From Prochlorococcus sp. AG-363-O06 (GTDB taxonomy: Bacteria > Cyanobacteriota > Cyanobacteriia > PCC-6307 > Cyanobiaceae), in assembly GCA_003280085.1 (NCBI GenBank), contig QCFY01000001.1, positions 62,001-126,000 of the forward strand: DNA of 64,000 bases, written 5' to 3'. Position 1 is the first letter of the stretch. Each line of letters begins with the position of its first letter. A program made the translations under genes and the position numbers. The notes below the pieces were generated by a model. It was given only the letters and a program-made list of their open reading frames with translations, was not told where the DNA came from and did no database searches. Shown piece after piece: positions 17,795 to 27,375 of this stretch.

Positions 17795-18997
17795 TCATAA
17801 TTCTTCGATAATTTTAACAGTTTTAGGCAATACTAACTTGTGATCGTAGTTCATAGCTCTGCTTCTAGCATTATAAGAAATACTTTGTCTCAAAACATTA
17901 TTTGCCAATAAATTGCCAACGGCATTTGCTAATTCTTCAGGCGAATTAATAGATACAAGCAAGCCCTCTATTCCATTAGTAATAACCTCTTCAACTGGCA
18001 TGCCTTTGCTTGCAACTATTGAGCATCCACATGCCATTGCCTCAAGGAGACTCCATCCCATCACAAAAGGATAGCTCAAATATACATGCACCCAACTCGC
18101 TTGAAGAATGGCAATCAATATAGGGTGTGGAACTCTTCCTAAGAAGTGAATTCTTTCTAAGTCTAACTTCCCAGAAAGTTCCTCAAGCATAACTTCACGT
18201 AATGGCCTGCCAGATGGATGCATGCCTCCATATCCAACCTCACTATCTCCAACAATAAGAACCCTTACTTCCTTACTAATTCCTTGTATTATTGGCAAGG
18301 CTCTCATGAAAACATCAAAACCTCTTAGCCTTTCTAGATTTCGATTTACAAAGGTTATTGTTGGAACACTTTTATCTATAGGAATATCTCTTATAATATA
18401 TTTTACCTGATCATTAGGTTTAGCAAGTTCAGTATCTATGCCTTCATGGATTACATTTAATTTAGAACTTTGAAAGATTTTAGGCAAACTATTTGCTTGA
18501 TGCCTTGTAGGTAAAATCCATGAGGTTGCGGACTGCAATGCAACACTAGTCAATGAGTTCCTACCCAACTGCTCAAGTTTCATATCAAGTTCGGCTTCTG
18601 TCTTTAATGGATCCACCCCATAACCTCCATGTAGAGGAAGAATCCAAAGTTCTGGCCATAATATTTGAGGTACTGAAGGCCAAACCTCTTTGATCCCTAA
18701 AGTCTCCCCCCAGCCAGTATGAGCCAAAATACGGTCAGGGATCCAACCCTGACTATCAAGCTCTGAGCATATCTTTGCTACTAAAGTTGCCCTTTCCAAA
18801 CCCTCATGCCACAAAGACGTGCCTAATGAAACACCCTCAGCTTTAGAAGGTTCTTTATATCTAATTACCTTGCCAAGCAAAGCAACCTGTCGCTCATGAG
18901 AACAAATGGCAATCAACTCATGCCCCAAACTCTCCAAGTAGGGAGCAAGCTGACGAAATTGCCCAGGAAAATTTTGGTGGATGAGTAGTATCCGCAA
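17795..18997 (-). CDS. GT4 glycosyltransferase (paralog of the gene at 6522-7742)
   Basis: A 400-residue GT-B enzyme starting MRILLIHQNFPGQFRQLAP. It is closely similar in plan to the protein at 6522-7742, with the C-terminal donor motif GWSLLEAMACGCSIVAS. The start is TTG at 18997, because the preceding in-frame codon but one is a stop and the N-terminal match to the paralog begins exactly here. The start is only 10 bases from the ATG of the divergent gene at 19008, leaving no room for a promoter between them. It is followed by the GT15-like gene. Donor unknown. Confidence 0.9.
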   Translation of the reverse strand: MRILLIHQNFPGQFRQLAPYLESLGHELIAICSHERQVALLGKVIRYKEPSKAEGVSLGTSLWHEGLERATLVAKICSELDSQGWIPDRILAHTGWGETLGIKEVWPSVPQILWPELWILPLHGGYGVDPLKTEAELDMKLEQLGRNSLTSVALQSATSWILPTRHQANSLPKIFQSSKLNVIHEGIDTELAKPNDQVKYIIRDIPIDKSVPTITFVNRNLERLRGFDVFMRALPIIQGISKEVRVLIVGDSEVGYGGMHPSGRPLREVMLEELSGKLDLERIHFLGRVPHPILIAILQASWVHVYLSYPFVMGWSLLEAMACGCSIVASKGMPVEEVITNGIEGLLVSINSPEELANAVGNLLANNVLRQSISYNARSRAMNYDHKLVLPKTVKIIEEL

Positions 18998-19007
18998 CGA
19001 TTAGACC

Positions 19008-20093
19008 ATGGAAAACAATTTTTCTCGCTGGCCACTATTTACAGAAGACCTAGATTTTGCTCAAAAATGGATGAGAGCAAAGCTAGCCAATCCAAATATA
19101 GTGCGCTCATGGAGAGATGATGCTCATACAGCTATAAGCATAGGTTTAAAAAAAGAAGTTTTAGAACTTCTAAGCTCATCATTCGCAAAAAGTGTACCCT
19201 CTCACGTTAATGATCAACTGAAATTTAGATTAGCACGTATGAAACATGATCCATGTCTGTATGAAAAGCTAATCCCACAAGAAATTGACAAAAGTATTAA
19301 TAAAACAATCAATCTTTGCCTTGCTAAAAAAATACCAATTGAAATCGAATTATTTGGAGGCATTGGAGATCATCTAGAGATAATAAGCCTTCTTCTTCCT
19401 TGGGCAAAAAAAAATAATATTAAGCTGAATCTAAATATTAGTGCAGGTAGAAAAGTACAATTAAAAAGAGTAATGCAACCTTATCAATTTATTCATCTAA
19501 TCGAAGGGTCAAAGGGACTTTCAATGATGGGTGTAAGAGGATGGATTCGATCAAGAACAAATCAAAATTATTTATCATGGATTGAGATACCTAATATAGT
19601 CCATAATAATAACTATATAGTTTGTTGCTGGAAAGCAGAAGGTCGTTACGACCCTTTCTCGGCTTTTTGTCGTTCAATCCCAAGTCAAATAGTTCAGAAT
19701 ATAATCAATAAGTTGAATGAAAGATTGCCTGGTATAAAAATAATAGATATTTCGAACTGGTCTCCATGGGAAAAGAATCAATTAGCAGAAAAAGGAGTGC
19801 TATTTAAGGATCCTCAGAAAACCGACCTGTACAATATAGGAGAATTAATCAATCAGGCATCCTGCATTATCACTATTGACACTGCACTTGCACATCTTTG
19901 TGCAGCAATGAATAAAGAAGCAATATTACTTCTACCTAAATTTCATGATGAGCGCTGGCACGAAATTCACAATAAAAACTCAAGTTATGGAGAAAATCTT
20001 TGCATAATTAAAAATCAAGACTTTGGTTCATGGAAAAATATTGTTGAAACATTAACAAGGGAAGTCATTGGGTCTCTTCGGAATTTGGCTTAA
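19008..20093 (+). CDS. GT9-like (heptosyltransferase-fold) glycosyltransferase
   Basis: A 361-residue protein. Its C-terminal third has SCIITIDTALAHLCAAM, the GT9-type donor-site pattern (DT/S...H...A), followed by a Pro-rich strand LLLPKF. The N-terminal half shows IELFGGIGDHLEIISLLLPW, the usual acceptor-domain opening with a G-D pair. ATG start, tightly divergent from the GT4 gene at 18997. The 3' end overlaps the opposing gene at 20065 by 29 bases. GT9 members add heptose or other sugars to lipopolysaccharide-like acceptors; the actual sugar here is unknown. Confidence 0.8.
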   Translation: MENNFSRWPLFTEDLDFAQKWMRAKLANPNIVRSWRDDAHTAISIGLKKEVLELLSSSFAKSVPSHVNDQLKFRLARMKHDPCLYEKLIPQEIDKSINKTINLCLAKKIPIEIELFGGIGDHLEIISLLLPWAKKNNIKLNLNISAGRKVQLKRVMQPYQFIHLIEGSKGLSMMGVRGWIRSRTNQNYLSWIEIPNIVHNNNYIVCCWKAEGRYDPFSAFCRSIPSQIVQNIINKLNERLPGIKIIDISNWSPWEKNQLAEKGVLFKDPQKTDLYNIGELINQASCIITIDTALAHLCAAMNKEAILLLPKFHDERWHEIHNKNSSYGENLCIIKNQDFGSWKNIVETLTREVIGSLRNLA

Positions 20094-20985
20094 TATAGCT
20101 TGGAAGTTCTTCAACATGTTTAGGAAGGTGTATTTCCTTTCCTAATAAACAATGAAATGATCTTCCCCAATGCTGCAATTCAAGCCAAGATGCTTGTCTT
20201 ATGTTTGTCTTAAATAATCTAAATGTCTTTGCAATACCAAGAGTAGCTGCACTCTCTAAAGGTGAAACCCACACACTCTCTTTATCTTGCCAATAAGATT
20301 GCGCTCGCCAAAAGCTTAATTGTGAGTGACTTAAGAAAAAACAGCCTGCATGAGGATTACTAGGAGATTCAAAAGTCACTTCTCCTCCAGGCCATTGAGC
20401 TGAAATACTTTCAGGAGGATTGGGAATAATATATCTAACATGTTCCTCAAGCATTGGTCCATCAATATAAAATCTATCTAATCCAGTTGGATAAGAAGGT
20501 AATTCCATTCGATGAGGTAAAAGCAGACAATTATCTCCAGTTTCTCTCCTAAACCAATCAATTTTGTTAAAAAACCAAGGATCATTAATAATCAAATCAT
20601 CTTCCATATATCCATAAAGATCATAGTTTTCTTTTAATCGACTTCCTAAAAATGCTTGCGCTTCAAACCCAAGATGCATTGGTGTCTTAGGTTCACTAAT
20701 GACCATCTGGAACAAACCTTTGTAAATCTCATCGACCTTGTCAAGTAGATGATGTTTGCCATCCGTAATGATCTTGATATCAATTTCATGCTGCACATCT
20801 TGATTAGCCTGATCGGCACGCATCTCAGCCATATTGAGCTGGGCTTGCCTTAAACCCAGTCTTTGAAAGGCTAGTAGCTGCTGCTGCAAGGCCTGTATCC
20901 GAGGCGCAGGGTCTTTACGGAGCGAAGAATGACCACCGCCACCCTCAGGATTCCAAAAATGAACAATGGCAAGCAGAATGCGCAT
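20065..20985 (-). CDS. Probable GT-A-type glycosyltransferase, family not assigned
   Basis: A 306-residue protein beginning MRILLAIVHFWNPEGGGGHS. A stretch YDLYGYMEDDLIINDPWFF near residues 118-136 resembles the metal-binding acidic motif of GT-A enzymes. Later parts (CFFLSHSQLSFWR, SPLESAATLGIAKTF) match the general layout of bacterial glycosyltransferases acting on surface glycans. I do not recognise a numbered GT family. It overlaps the 3' end of the GT9-like gene by 29 bases and, head-to-head, the 5' end of the GT90 gene by 20 bases. Glycosyltransferase activity is inferred from the motif and the setting. Confidence 0.62.
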   Translation of the reverse strand: MRILLAIVHFWNPEGGGGHSSLRKDPAPRIQALQQQLLAFQRLGLRQAQLNMAEMRADQANQDVQHEIDIKIITDGKHHLLDKVDEIYKGLFQMVISEPKTPMHLGFEAQAFLGSRLKENYDLYGYMEDDLIINDPWFFNKIDWFRRETGDNCLLLPHRMELPSYPTGLDRFYIDGPMLEEHVRYIIPNPPESISAQWPGGEVTFESPSNPHAGCFFLSHSQLSFWRAQSYWQDKESVWVSPLESAATLGIAKTFRLFKTNIRQASWLELQHWGRSFHCLLGKEIHLPKHVEELPSYIKPNSEETQ

Positions 20986-21970
20986 TAATGAAAGAAAGAC
21001 GGTTCAGGATCCAATGCTTTCTTTGAGCATGGGTTGGTTTCCTTGGCCTAAGGGGCCTCAGAACTTTGTATTGGCTCAAAGTGAATCTGTCAACTTAATC
21101 GAAGTACAAGCTGAGGCTGGAGAACCAACAAAAATAATTATTCCCAAAGAAGGTCCTATCTCTGGCCCAAGGTTTGAAGCGCTACTCAAGTTTTGCATCG
21201 GAGCTGGTTCCTTACTGGCACAAAAAACATCTATAAAAAAATTCAATGTGCAATTAAATGATGAATGTCCTGCAGATTATTGCTTTAGATTTGATGCTCC
21301 ACTACAAAACGATAAGGGAGGACCATTAATTCCTGATCCATACTGTTTAATGAATGGAGCATACATTCAATTCAGGAAATTCATAGAAAGAAATCCATTA
21401 CCTAGATGGGAAGGAAGAATAGGAATAGCATTTTGGAGAGGATCAAGCACAGGGATAACAGAATTGTGTTTGGAAAATTTAAAAAATAATAAAAGGTATA
21501 AACTGTGTTTGATGGCACAAAAGATGACCGGGCTAATCGATGCAAAAATTACAAATATTGTTCAATCCAAAAACTTAAATAGCTATCAAGATATAAAAGA
21601 AATATTAACCAAAGAATCATTACTTTCTTCCAAGGTCGATCCTTGGAATCAAGCACTACACAAGTGGATTATAGAGATTGATGGTAATGTCAATTCCTGG
21701 GGATTCTTATGGAAGCTGATTAGTGGTTCATGTATACTGAAAGTAGAAAGTAAGCGAAAACAGTGGTTTTATAAAAGACTAATTCCATGGACACATTTTG
21801 TACCTATTAAATCAAACCTATCTGATTTAGAGGAAAAGCTAATCTGGTGTCGAACTCATCAAAATGAATCTCGCATAATAGCAAGTCAAGGGAAAAATAT
21901 AGCCAAAGATATCATAAATGAAATAGGATTAGATCTTCTATTAGCTACTAAACAATATAAACAAATATGA
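20966..21970 (+). CDS. GT90 (CAP10/LpsA-like) glycosyltransferase
   Basis: A 334-residue protein. FWRGSSTG at residues 156-163, then IEIDGNVNSWGFLWKLISGS near 234 and WTHFVPIKSNLSDLEEKL, match the CAP10/POGLUT/LpsA fold of GT90. Members transfer glucose, xylose or galactose to protein or capsule acceptors. The chosen ATG (20966) overlaps the start of the divergent gene; an ATG at 20978 would shorten it by four residues and still overlap. Its stop shares four bases (ATGA) with the start of the next gene, so translation is probably coupled. Confidence 0.82.
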   Translation: MASRMRINERKTVQDPMLSLSMGWFPWPKGPQNFVLAQSESVNLIEVQAEAGEPTKIIIPKEGPISGPRFEALLKFCIGAGSLLAQKTSIKKFNVQLNDECPADYCFRFDAPLQNDKGGPLIPDPYCLMNGAYIQFRKFIERNPLPRWEGRIGIAFWRGSSTGITELCLENLKNNKRYKLCLMAQKMTGLIDAKITNIVQSKNLNSYQDIKEILTKESLLSSKVDPWNQALHKWIIEIDGNVNSWGFLWKLISGSCILKVESKRKQWFYKRLIPWTHFVPIKSNLSDLEEKLIWCRTHQNESRIIASQGKNIAKDIINEIGLDLLLATKQYKQI

Positions 21971-23184
21971 GCAACAAATCTAATTATTCTAACGACTTCC
22001 CACCATCTAAATGGATTAACCTAGGGAGTAATCTTCTTTCAACCGATCCAAAACTTGCTCAAAGATTCATAAGCAATGGTATTAAAGATTTACCAAGGGA
22101 GGCTATTGGGTATTTCAACCTCGGAATCGGTCTACATCAACAAAAGAAAATTAAATCAGCAATAAAAGCATATAGAAAATGTCTATCCTTAGATGGTGGC
22201 AAGGAGGTTGAAATTTCAGCTAGCAACAATTTAGCCCAAGATCTTTTACTAATAGGGCAATGGAGAGAAGGTTTAAAGCTTTATGAAAAAAGATTTGAGA
22301 GGAAGCCCGGGAATTATCCTCGCTTTAAGTCGTTATTTGGTGAAGCACACCAAGGTCAATTCAAACTAGATCAGAAGATAATACTCATGAATGAGCAGGG
22401 TTTTGGTGATACATTGCAGTTTTCTCGATTAGCTCTTCTTTTACAAAATAAAGGTCATAATATAACCCTACTATGCCAACCCCAATTAGTAAGGCTTCTC
22501 AAAGAAGGTGCTGATCTAAAAAATGTAGTAGATACAATAGATGGTAATTTGGAATTAAATAATAAGGTCAGTTGGCTGCCCTTATTAAGCCTTTTAAATG
22601 AATTAGAAATAAATCCTGAAAATATTCCTTACCAGGATTCCTATATTAAAATAAATGATGATCTAATAATAGAGTGGCGTGCGAAATTAAAGAGAAAAGC
22701 AAATAAACATCTTATTGGCATTCACTGGCAAGGAAGTCCAGGTCACGAAAAAAGTTTATACTCTCGAGGTAGATCAATGAATTTCGAAGATTTATTATTC
22801 CTAAAAAAGTTAAAAGGTTTTGAATTCGTATCTTTACAAAAAGGACACGGGAGTGAGCAACTTAAGCTAGAAGATAGTTTGCCTTTTATAGCTGGTCAGG
22901 ATCTAGTTAGTAAGTCATATGATTTCTTGGAAACAGCTGCAGTATTAGCAAATTGTGATCTCTTAATAACAGCTGATAGCGGAATAGTTCACCTAGCTGG
23001 TGGGATGGGGGTGCCAACACTACTTGCTCTTAGATGGATTCCTGAATGGAGATGGGGACTAAATAGTAATAAAACGCCATGGTATAATAGTGTGCAACTA
23101 ATTCGACAAAAAGCAGATGGAGATTGGGAGTCAATAAAAGATACTATTTGTGAAAAAATAGCTAATTACGAGTTCAGAAAATGA
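21967..23184 (+). CDS. TPR domain plus GT9-like glycosyltransferase
   Basis: A 405-residue protein. Residues 15-105 contain TPR-like helices (AIGYFNLGIGLHQQKKIKSA, KLYEKRFERKPG). Residues 130-400 carry a GT9-like domain: LMNEQGFGDTLQFSRLALLL, GIHWQGSPGHEKSLYSRGRS, LITADSGIVHLAGGMGVPTL and EWRWGL. Proteins of this design are common in cyanobacterial glycan islands and their acceptors are unknown. It overlaps the genes on both sides by four bases (ATGA) and is followed by a clear paralog, so the three plus-strand genes at 20966-24452 form one translational unit. Confidence 0.82.
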   Translation: MSNKSNYSNDFPPSKWINLGSNLLSTDPKLAQRFISNGIKDLPREAIGYFNLGIGLHQQKKIKSAIKAYRKCLSLDGGKEVEISASNNLAQDLLLIGQWREGLKLYEKRFERKPGNYPRFKSLFGEAHQGQFKLDQKIILMNEQGFGDTLQFSRLALLLQNKGHNITLLCQPQLVRLLKEGADLKNVVDTIDGNLELNNKVSWLPLLSLLNELEINPENIPYQDSYIKINDDLIIEWRAKLKRKANKHLIGIHWQGSPGHEKSLYSRGRSMNFEDLLFLKKLKGFEFVSLQKGHGSEQLKLEDSLPFIAGQDLVSKSYDFLETAAVLANCDLLITADSGIVHLAGGMGVPTLLALRWIPEWRWGLNSNKTPWYNSVQLIRQKADGDWESIKDTICEKIANYEFRK

Positions 23185-24452
23185 AGTTCAATGAACTTGA
23201 AAATAAGCTGGAGGGTATAGAGCTAAGCAAGGCTGAATACTATATTAAAAAGCAACTAATAAAAGAGCCAAAATCCACAAAGTTACTTGGGCTTTTAGGT
23301 ATAGCAATGCATAAGAAAGGTAATATCGAAGGTGCAATTAAATGTTATCGGCAATGTCTCCAAGGGAAAAGTCATCTCAATAGAGAAATCATTGACTTCT
23401 TATCACAAGATCTTCTAATCAAGCAGTACTGGGCAGAAGGATGGATTTTATTCGAGCAAAGAAAGAGTAGGCGCTATTGGCAGATTGAACAATTAAGCAA
23501 GCACCTAGGAGAGAAATGGAATGAAGACATAGGAAACTCATGCGAAATATTACTTTTAGCAGAGCAATGCTATGGAGATACTATTCAATTTATAAGGTAT
23601 GCAATTAAATTAAGAGAGTTTGGATTTAAAGTAATAGTTTACTGTCAACCTGCACTCGTAAATCTTATAAAACAACAGGCTTCATCTGAACTTGAGGTTA
23701 CAGACTCAATTACTATAATTAATGCTGCCAATGAAACTTTATTTTTTGGGCTGAAAAATCCTGGAGAAAGTAATGAAGAGGCATATGAAAGGTGGCAATC
23801 AACATCTCCGATAGGAATCACAAAGGCTATTAAATGGTTTCCTCTAATGAGCTTGGCTCGAGTATTCCAAAAGATAGGCCTACAATTTACCTTAAACAAA
23901 GGTTACCTTATCAACTGTAAAAGTAAAACAGAGTATTGGAATAGAATAGTCAAGAAAGGTCAGAAAGAACTTCTAATTGGTTTACACTGGCAAGGTAATC
24001 CTAATCATGAAATCTCTACATATTCAAATTTTGGGAGATCAATGAATTTCAAGCATTGGTTAAGTTTAAAAGATTTAAAAGGATTAAACTTCATCTCACT
24101 TCAAAAAGGAGCTGGTAGTGAACAACTGGAGATGCATCGAGGGCTCAAAATAAATGATGGACAAAAACTATTTTCAGAAAGTTATGATTTCCAAGACACA
24201 GCTGCTGTGATATTGCTATGTGATTTAGTCTTAACAAATGATACATCTATTGCTCATTTAGCGGGTGCATTAAATAAGCCTGCTTGGATTTTACTTTCTA
24301 AAATACCAGAATGGAGATGGGGATTGTCGGATCCAAATTCATTATGGTATGAAAGTCTCAAGCTATTTAGGCAGAAAGAACAAGGCGATTGGCAAAGTGT
24401 AATTCAGGAAATAAAAATACGTCTGAGGGAAAAAATCAGCCTAATGATATAA
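23181..24452 (+). CDS. TPR domain plus GT9-like glycosyltransferase, tandem paralog
   Basis: A 423-residue protein with the same plan as its upstream neighbour: N-terminal TPR (LLGIAMHKKGNIEGAIKCYR), then LLLAEQCYGDTIQFIRYAI, GLHWQGNPNHEISTYSNFGRS, VLTNDTSIAHLAGALNKPAW and EWRWGL. An insertion near residues 175-195 distinguishes it. In the motif that reads ITADSGIVHL in the neighbour, this protein has LTNDTSIAHL, so the two probably differ in donor or acceptor. Tandem duplication followed by divergence is the simplest origin. Its 3' end overlaps the opposing GT47-like gene by 12 bases. Confidence 0.82.
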   Translation: MKFNELENKLEGIELSKAEYYIKKQLIKEPKSTKLLGLLGIAMHKKGNIEGAIKCYRQCLQGKSHLNREIIDFLSQDLLIKQYWAEGWILFEQRKSRRYWQIEQLSKHLGEKWNEDIGNSCEILLLAEQCYGDTIQFIRYAIKLREFGFKVIVYCQPALVNLIKQQASSELEVTDSITIINAANETLFFGLKNPGESNEEAYERWQSTSPIGITKAIKWFPLMSLARVFQKIGLQFTLNKGYLINCKSKTEYWNRIVKKGQKELLIGLHWQGNPNHEISTYSNFGRSMNFKHWLSLKDLKGLNFISLQKGAGSEQLEMHRGLKINDGQKLFSESYDFQDTAAVILLCDLVLTNDTSIAHLAGALNKPAWILLSKIPEWRWGLSDPNSLWYESLKLFRQKEQGDWQSVIQEIKIRLREKISLMI

Positions 24453-25415
24453 AGCAAGTCTTTTAAGAGCATGTGAGATTTGTTTCTTCCATTTCTGCTT
24501 TACATCAACCCAAAATTCAGTTACTAATTGCCTATCTTTAGAATATTCGCCGGTATCTAATAAATTCTGACATTGAATTCTCGCATCTTTCCAGGACATA
24601 GCTAAAACAAATGGCAAGGGCCGATTAGTTTTGAAAATATTTGACCAGTAATTAAAATCGCTATTAGTGGGCATTGCATTTATCAAGGTGACAGGAATAG
24701 AACCTGCTTCCATAGCCTCGTATAAACGAAAGGTTTCTAAGTGCATCCAACCCGAAGGGGAAAGAGTAAAAATCGATTGTTGAAGAATATTCCAATAACT
24801 ATTATCATTCAAACCATTCAATCTATGTTCTTCAGGTTCTAAGCCATCATTAGCTAAATGCAAAAAACCACGGTCTAATAGGCAGAATTCCTTTAATGCT
24901 GCACTTCTTGTATCTTTCCGAGCACCTATAAAATTCCAAACATACCTTTCTCTATCAAACAAACTGTCTTCAAAAGGGTGACTCCTAGAAGCCCCATGCC
25001 ATCCTAATCCAATAGAAATAAGCTTATCAGAGTTTCCTGATGCCCTGGCCAGGTGAGATACAAACGGATGCCAATATTCTCTTGCTACGAAAATACATTT
25101 ATCACTAATAATATATCCCATAAAATCTTCCAATCGTTCATCTCCAAGAATAACTAAGCCATAATAAATCTTGTGTCTCTCACAATATGAAACCAAACAA
25201 TGTTCTTGATTAGGAAAGGCAATTAGTAGAATAGGTAATTTCGTTGTTCTAGTGGACTCAAATTGTGATGGTCGGTATGAATTACAATGCTCCGATGTAA
25301 AACCAAAAAGTTCTGTAAGCCAAGGTCTCCATAAATCTGGGCTAAGCTGTGAAAATATTTCAATGCCATCAACTAAATGATGATCAAAATCTCGATTTGC
25401 TAAATTATTAATCAT
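24441..25415 (-). CDS. Exostosin-like (GT47-type) glycosyltransferase
   Basis: A 324-residue protein. The C-terminal half holds SIFTLSPSGWMHLETFRLYE followed by AMEAGSIPVTL, the pattern conserved in exostosin/GT47 proteins (a Pro-Gly step, then RLxEAxxxGxIPV). The N-terminal part is less conserved. Its ATG overlaps the stop of the upstream GT4 gene (25412-25415), so the two are coupled. Bacterial exostosin-like proteins transfer diverse sugars; heparan-type activity should not be assumed. Confidence 0.76.
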   Translation of the reverse strand: MINNLANRDFDHHLVDGIEIFSQLSPDLWRPWLTELFGFTSEHCNSYRPSQFESTRTTKLPILLIAFPNQEHCLVSYCERHKIYYGLVILGDERLEDFMGYIISDKCIFVAREYWHPFVSHLARASGNSDKLISIGLGWHGASRSHPFEDSLFDRERYVWNFIGARKDTRSAALKEFCLLDRGFLHLANDGLEPEEHRLNGLNDNSYWNILQQSIFTLSPSGWMHLETFRLYEAMEAGSIPVTLINAMPTNSDFNYWSNIFKTNRPLPFVLAMSWKDARIQCQNLLDTGEYSKDRQLVTEFWVDVKQKWKKQISHALKRLALYH

Positions 25416-26539
25416 AAATCTTTCTTCTTTATATATGTCAAGATTGACCTTGAATAATCATTCCAGGTATTAAGCTTTCTATCTAAAAGTTCTTTTTGTA
25501 ATTCAAGTAATATCTTAGTATCTTCCTGCAAAGCCGATAATGCAATTGCTATTAAGTGCCAGTCATTAGTATTGAAAGTCATGTAACCACCCTGGTGATT
25601 ATCATCCATTACTACCGGTAAGTTCAAATTAGCAAAACAAGGCCGGCCTAACCACAAACTTTCCAACACAGGTAAGCCATAACCTTCCTCTAAAGAAGGG
25701 TAGAAAGTAAAGTGACAGAATTGATAATACTTAAATAATGCCTCATCATCAGCATTAACATCCCAATCAATATCCAAGCCTAGTGACTTTGACCTTTGAA
25801 CACTTTCTAGAACTGATGGATCATTAGCCCAACCAACTAGTTGCAAATGATAATTGCACTTTCCTTGAGCAGATAACCAAGCCAATGCCTTAAATAAAGC
25901 AAGATGGTTTTTACGCTTTTCTAAGGAAGATACGCATAAGATATTTAACTTACCATCAAAGCAGTTTTTTATCTGATTAAGATCTGGCATTTGACGAGGA
26001 AATCCAGATACTTCTGCCGGCAAAGGCAAATGAGCAATATGATCCTTAAACACCAAGCCTTTGCTTGTCCAAAAATTCTCAAGTTCTTTTCTTACATTTT
26101 TTGAAATTGGTAAGACCAAATCATAATTTACAAGGCCCTTCATATAAATAGAATGGTATTCAGCAGATATACCAGACCATTTCAATGGAATTGCGTCATG
26201 AAATATCCCTGCAATTGACCAACCATATTTTTTTGAAAGCTCAAATAACTTTTCTTGTGTAGGCTGATATGGACCACTAATTAATTCAAATATTAATAAC
26301 CAGCTGCTAGAGGGAGGAAACTGTAAGTCCCAAGATTCTATAGGCGGACCATTCCAATGAGATAAGTTACGTAGATCCGCTTTTGATGCAAGAGCAAAAT
26401 CATTGGTTTCTTTTTCCCATACCAAAGGTGCAATTGACTCACCTAATTGATTGAGAGAACGTCCTGTAGACCTTAAGCAGCGCTGAATTCCAGTATTTCT
26501 TTTAAACTTACTTGTATGATTGACATAAATACCTATCAT
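25412..26539 (-). CDS. GT4 glycosyltransferase
   Basis: A 375-residue GT-B protein of the WbpX/mannosyltransferase-B type. MIGIYVNHTSKFKRNTGIQR gives the N-terminal loop, ILCVSSLEKRKNHLALFKAL the inter-domain strand, and FYPSLEEGYGLPVLESLWLG the donor site with its paired glutamates. ATG start. It is first of a two-gene unit with the GT47-like gene. The 136 bases upstream (26540-26675) hold no gene. Family firm, substrate unknown. Confidence 0.9.
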   Translation of the reverse strand: MIGIYVNHTSKFKRNTGIQRCLRSTGRSLNQLGESIAPLVWEKETNDFALASKADLRNLSHWNGPPIESWDLQFPPSSSWLLIFELISGPYQPTQEKLFELSKKYGWSIAGIFHDAIPLKWSGISAEYHSIYMKGLVNYDLVLPISKNVRKELENFWTSKGLVFKDHIAHLPLPAEVSGFPRQMPDLNQIKNCFDGKLNILCVSSLEKRKNHLALFKALAWLSAQGKCNYHLQLVGWANDPSVLESVQRSKSLGLDIDWDVNADDEALFKYYQFCHFTFYPSLEEGYGLPVLESLWLGRPCFANLNLPVVMDDNHQGGYMTFNTNDWHLIAIALSALQEDTKILLELQKELLDRKLNTWNDYSRSILTYIKKKDL

Positions 26540-26660
26540 CTAATCAAAGCTTGGAAAAGTGTTGTCGAGAAAAGCTCGGATTATTTTGTAGTATAGATAT
26601 TATAGCGGTATTCAGTTAATAGAGTGTGAAATAAAATTATTTTATAAAGTTGTGCACAAA

Positions 26661-26684
26661 TCATTTTAGATAAACCTAAAATGA
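26661..26684 (-). terminator. Possible weak terminator over the methyltransferase stop codon
   Basis: A perfect 9-bp inverted repeat (tcattttag 26661-26669 with ctaaaatga 26676-26684, six-base loop) overlaps the TAG stop of the minus-strand methyltransferase gene. Only three U follow it in that direction, so it may end transcription weakly or merely protect the 3' end. Confidence 0.35.
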
Positions 26685-27362
26685 CAAAAAGCCTCGAGGG
26701 GTAAATGAAGCCATGGTTTGAGTTGGATGTCCATAATCAGGAACAATTCTCATTGTAAAACCAGCTTCCCTAGCTATTTTTTTTAAAAGTTGAAAATGAT
26801 AATGATAAGGATCTTTGGATGGATAGGTAATAGTATCATGTCCCCATTTATTTCTAACACATCTATCTAGCCAAGAACTTTTAGATTCTAAATTAAAGAA
26901 AGTAGAAAAATAGATACCCTTAGGACTTAGAACTTCTCTAACTTTAAGCAAACACATCAAGATTGAATTAATATTTAAGTGGCTAAATAAAGAATTTGAA
27001 AAAGCAATATCAATCGGCCTATCTATTAGCGAAAGATCAAAACCTTCAGAAGAAAACAAAGTATAATTAGCTGACTTATTGATTTCTGCTTCTCTTAAAA
27101 CTTCTTCTCCATACTTTAATGTTTCTGGATTAATATCTTGGCCAAAGTACCATCCATTTCTTAGTTTTGGAATTAATTTAACTCCTAATCTCATAGGACC
27201 ACAGCCTAAGTCGAGAACATTAGATTCCTCAAGAAAACCATGTCTTAAAAGAAAAGAATACTGCATTTCTTGATGATTTCGCCATAGCACTTCCTCGTCT
27301 CGATTAGAGGAATTTCTAAGGTCATACAAAAACACATGCTCACGATAATCATTTTCTTCCAT
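26676..27362 (-). CDS. Class I SAM-dependent methyltransferase
   Basis: A 228-residue protein from the ATG at 27362; a TTG at 27407 would add 15 residues and overlap the upstream gene. The SAM-binding loop VLDLGCGPMRLG is near residues 47-58, followed by an acidic strand end and IDIAFSNSLFSHL as post-motif. Its setting between two glycosyltransferase operons suggests O-methylation of a glycan or a sugar intermediate, but a different small-molecule target is possible. Confidence 0.85.
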   Translation of the reverse strand: MEENDYREHVFLYDLRNSSNRDEEVLWRNHQEMQYSFLLRHGFLEESNVLDLGCGPMRLGVKLIPKLRNGWYFGQDINPETLKYGEEVLREAEINKSANYTLFSSEGFDLSLIDRPIDIAFSNSLFSHLNINSILMCLLKVREVLSPKGIYFSTFFNLESKSSWLDRCVRNKWGHDTITYPSKDPYHYHFQLLKKIAREAGFTMRIVPDYGHPTQTMASFTPRGFLSF

Positions 27363-27375
27363 ATCGCTCAGAAAA

